DNA of 64,000 bases from Aureimonas flava. GTDB lineage: Bacteria > Pseudomonadota > Alphaproteobacteria > Rhizobiales > Rhizobiaceae. This document shows positions 62,224 through 64,000 of the stretch, in pieces (within the stretch, counting starts at the first letter, position 1; each line of letters opens with the position of its first letter). The position numbers were made by a program, and so were the translations under genes. The stretch spans positions 1 through 64,000 of the forward strand of contig NZ_QYRN01000008.1 in assembly GCF_003583935.1 (NCBI RefSeq), in the 5' to 3' direction. The notes beneath the pieces are model-generated. The model worked only from the letters and a program-made list of their open reading frames with translations. It was not told the DNA's origin and searched no databases.

Positions 62224-63551
62224 GCGTCGAGACCGACGCGTTCGAGTGGGTCCGCGAGCGCGCCTACCAGCGCTGGGGCAGGACGCCAAAGGCCGAACGA
62301 CGGGTCGAGGAGGTCGCGGCTTGGTGCGCCGACGCGTCCCGGGCGTGGCGCGCCGGGGGTGAGGGTAGGCATGAGCTATCCGATGCCCAGATCGGCAGCA
62401 TGTCGCGCAGCATCGCCAGATTCGTCGTCGATCAGCTCGTGGAGTTTCGGAAGCGTCCGCCGGCCCGCACGACGGCCGAAGGACGGGCGACGGAGCGCCT
62501 GCTGATGGCGACCGCCATTCCCGACTGGATCGAGGAGGACGGCGAGCGCGTCACGGCCCGGAAGGTCGCCGCCATCGCGCAGGTCAGTGAACGGAAGGCC
62601 TCCCGCGCGCTTGCCGAGCGCCGCGGCGCGCCGAAGCGCGAGGCCCAGGCCGCGGCGCTCGACGGGCACGAGCGCGCGCTGTTCGACGTCGCGAATGCAC
62701 TTCTTCCCGACGACGGCTTCTGCGTCCTGCGCGTGAGCGACCTGGAGGCGCGCCTCTGGCCCGAGCCGGCCGAGACCGACGCGGCCCGCCGCAAGCGCCG
62801 CTCCCGTCTCCTGAAATCGTTCGAGGCCCTTCGACTGTTGTCGTTCCACGTCGTCGCGAAGGGCGACCTCTTGGCCCTTCGCCGTGGCAGGACGTGGAAG
62901 CCCGACGACGCGGCGGCCCGGCTGGCTGCGGCGGCATCGAAGCCCGGTCTCGTCGCCTCCCTCCCGGCTCCTCCGTCGCGTGCCACGTTCTGGACCTCGA
63001 CCGAGGTCCGGGGCCTCGTGGCGACGCTGCGAGTAGCCCTGAAGAAGGGCTATGATCCCGACGTGTTCCGGGACTTCATCGCGATCCAGCGCGTCGTTCT
63101 CGACGGGCGCGCCACGGAGAATCTTCACCGCTTCGCCCATCGGATCAGCGGCGGCTACGGGTACTGGAGCAACGACCTGCCGACCTTCTTCTCCTTCGCG
63201 GCCGCGGGGCACTGGGGCATCCGCCTTGAACCGGGCGTCCGCGACGCGGTCGCCGAACTGGGGCGCCGCATCACCCTGCTGGAAGAGGACGGAAAATGGG
63301 GCCGATCGGCCGAGAGCGTCATGCACTCGCTCGAATGCTTCCAGTCCCGCGGCTCGCCCCTGTTCGAGTGCTTCGAGGCCGAGGGTCGGGCGCGGATCAC
63401 CGCGTTCCGGGCAATCATCGAGGTTCGCGACCGCGCCGGCGACTGGATCGACATCGATCAGGCGCTCGCCCTCTGCGATCGTCTTGCGCGCGAGGAGGAG
63501 GCGGGACGCTGGTCGGCCGAGCCTTATCTCAATCCGGACTGCCCATTCTGA
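62220..63551 (+). CDS. Unrecognised protein flanked by 194-bp repeats (replication-protein-like setting)
   Basis: A 443-residue soluble, basic and Arg-rich protein if started at ATG 62220; ATG 62163 adds 19 residues. It begins SVETDAFEWVRERAYQRWG. A likely helix-turn-helix lies near 105-130 (VTARKVAAIAQVSERKASRAL), and a second winged-helix-like region contains LRVSDLEARLWPE and RKRRSRLLKSFEALRLLSF. No catalytic motif is evident. It has no identity I can name. The leader peptide, upstream stem-loop and repeats suggest a replication initiator or DNA-binding regulator of the mobile element, which is inference. Confidence 0.75.
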   Translation: MSVETDAFEWVRERAYQRWGRTPKAERRVEEVAAWCADASRAWRAGGEGRHELSDAQIGSMSRSIARFVVDQLVEFRKRPPARTTAEGRATERLLMATAIPDWIEEDGERVTARKVAAIAQVSERKASRALAERRGAPKREAQAAALDGHERALFDVANALLPDDGFCVLRVSDLEARLWPEPAETDAARRKRRSRLLKSFEALRLLSFHVVAKGDLLALRRGRTWKPDDAAARLAAAASKPGLVASLPAPPSRATFWTSTEVRGLVATLRVALKKGYDPDVFRDFIAIQRVVLDGRATENLHRFAHRISGGYGYWSNDLPTFFSFAAAGHWGIRLEPGVRDAVAELGRRITLLEEDGKWGRSAESVMHSLECFQSRGSPLFECFEAEGRARITAFRAIIEVRDRAGDWIDIDQALALCDRLAREEEAGRWSAEPYLNPDCPF

Positions 63552-63555
63552 TCGT

Positions 63556-63749
63556 TTCGAATTTCGAAGCGATCCGCCCTGTCTGGCGACCACGTTGTGA
63601 CCGAGCGAGAAAGCTCGAAACCCCTGCGCCACAAGGCTTTCGATAGCCTTCCCGCTCGTCTCCGCCGAAATGCCTTTATAAGGATGGGGGCTTGGGCCGG
63701 GAAGGAGCGGAGCGACGCTCGGCCCGTCGCGCGAACTCGTCGGCGCGGC
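63556..63749. repeat. 194-bp direct repeat, copy 2
   Basis: Second copy, same orientation, 193 of 194 bases identical to copy 1. It begins four bases after the stop of the repeat-flanked gene and ends about 95 bases before the last gene. The repeat period is 1,667 bases, so recombination between copies would release a circle of that size carrying just the unknown gene. Confidence 0.97.
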
Positions 63750-63765
63750 AATGGAAACAAAGTCG

Positions 63766-63783
63766 TGTTTGACGTGTCAAACA
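63766..63783. promoter_or_regulatory. 18-bp inverted repeat resembling parS or an operator
   Basis: TGTTTGAC and GTCAAACA pair perfectly around GT. The shape resembles the parS centromere TGTTTCACGTGAAACA but is two bases longer, with changed inner positions. It lies 60 bases before the last gene start, so an operator for that gene is equally possible. Confidence 0.6.
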
Positions 63784-63844
63784 TCCATTGCAACTCTTGG
63801 GGAGCGGCGGCACCATTGTCCTGAGACCCGCTCCAGGACCGCCC

Positions 63845-64000
63845 ATGACCAGCCGCGTCGCCGACCCTCTGCACACCCTCTACGACGCGCTGGCCGCCCA
63901 GCAGGCGGCCCAGCCTACCCCTGTCCGTCACCTGCCCGCCGACGAGCGCCGCGCGTACATGCGCGAGGCCAAGCGCCGTTCGCGCGAGCGCCAGCGCGAG
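63845..64000 (+). CDS. N-terminal part of an unrecognised protein (cut by window end)
   Basis: ATG 63845 opens a frame that runs off the window after 52 codons. The visible part is hydrophilic and becomes strongly basic (RRAYMREAKRRSRERQRE), suggesting a nucleic-acid-binding protein. The start is inferred from frame and the absence of an earlier ATG; no strong ribosome site is visible. With the upstream palindrome it could belong to a partition or transfer module. Confidence 0.6.
   Translation, partial: MTSRVADPLHTLYDALAAQQAAQPTPVRHLPADERRAYMREAKRRSRERQRE

Larger units (their letters stand above)
47814..64000. mobile_element. Genomic island integrated in comM (left part; continues beyond the window)
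   Basis: From the comM break to the window edge gene content changes from housekeeping to accessory. It comprises a large serine recombinase, DNA methyltransferase, Qat-type defence operon, small resolvase, arsenic operon and plasmid-like unknown genes. The base composition is less extreme than in the cob region. The missing N-terminal part of comM should mark the other end, which is not reached. Confidence 0.88.

Noticed and set aside
63766-63783. A true repABC-type or chromosomal parS site
   Set aside because: The palindrome does not meet either consensus exactly (18 rather than 16 bases, inner positions differ), so it is reported only as parS-like.
1-64000. tRNA, rRNA or CRISPR arrays
   Set aside because: No tRNA-like T-loop/acceptor pairs, rRNA segments or spaced short repeats were found by eye. 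The island sits in comM rather than in a tRNA gene.

Overview
The window is GC-rich (over 70% by eye outside the last quarter), densely packed chromosomal DNA of an alphaproteobacterium, most likely of the order Hyphomicrobiales (Rhizobiales). The evidence is a bifunctional PutA beside an Lrp-type regulator, Opg glucan genes, alphaproteobacterial-style cobalamin genes (CobH/I/J/L/M/N/O/P/Q/W), a CbtB/CbtA cobalt transporter and the hrcA-grpE / rph-rdgB-hemW neighbourhood. I cannot fix the genus; an Aurantimonadaceae-like or Methylobacterium-like host is only a guess.

Region 1 (1-9.3 kb): the tail of an unknown gene, putA with a divergent Lrp/AsnC regulator, a MarR regulator, and an osmoregulated periplasmic glucan cluster (opgG/D, a small unknown gene, opgC). 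Region 2 (9.3-34.6 kb) is a nearly complete cobalamin locus: cobT / cobS; cobD-cobC-cobB; cbiD-cobK; cbiX-cobH-cobL-cobI-cbiG/cobJ-cobM; a TSUP transporter coupled to cobQ; a cytochrome b561 and an SDR; then a cobalamin riboswitch ahead of cbtB-cbtA-cobP-cobW-cobN-cobO. Many genes share 4-base ATGA/GTGA/TTGA stop-start overlaps. The locus carries both an early cobaltochelatase (CbiX) and the large subunit of the late one (CobN), together with CbiD and CbiG.

Region 3 (34.8-47.8 kb) is core chromosome: a membrane protein, an NDH-2-like flavoprotein, a 47-residue DUF3096-like protein, 3-hydroxybutyrate dehydrogenase, folD, grpE, hrcA, the operon rph-rdgB-hemW-ynfA-rsmI-yraN, adenosine kinase, and the C-terminal part of comM.

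Region 4 (47.8 kb to the end of the window) is a genomic island. comM is cut just upstream of its Walker A motif, and the next gene, starting about 40 bases away, is a large serine recombinase. The island then carries a lone cytosine-5 DNA methyltransferase, a four-gene operon with the composition of the QatABCD anti-phage system (KAP ATPase, unknown protein, QueC-like protein, TatD-like nuclease), a small resolvase, an arsenic operon (arsR-arsC-arsN-arsH-arsB-MFS; the MFS gene has an in-frame amber stop), a small secreted protein, and a gene of unknown function flanked by two 194-bp direct repeats. That gene is preceded by a stem-loop and an 11-codon leader peptide that overlaps its likely start, an arrangement that recalls plasmid replication control. 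The window ends inside a gene that follows an 18-bp parS-like palindrome. The other half of comM is not in the window, so the island continues past 64,000.
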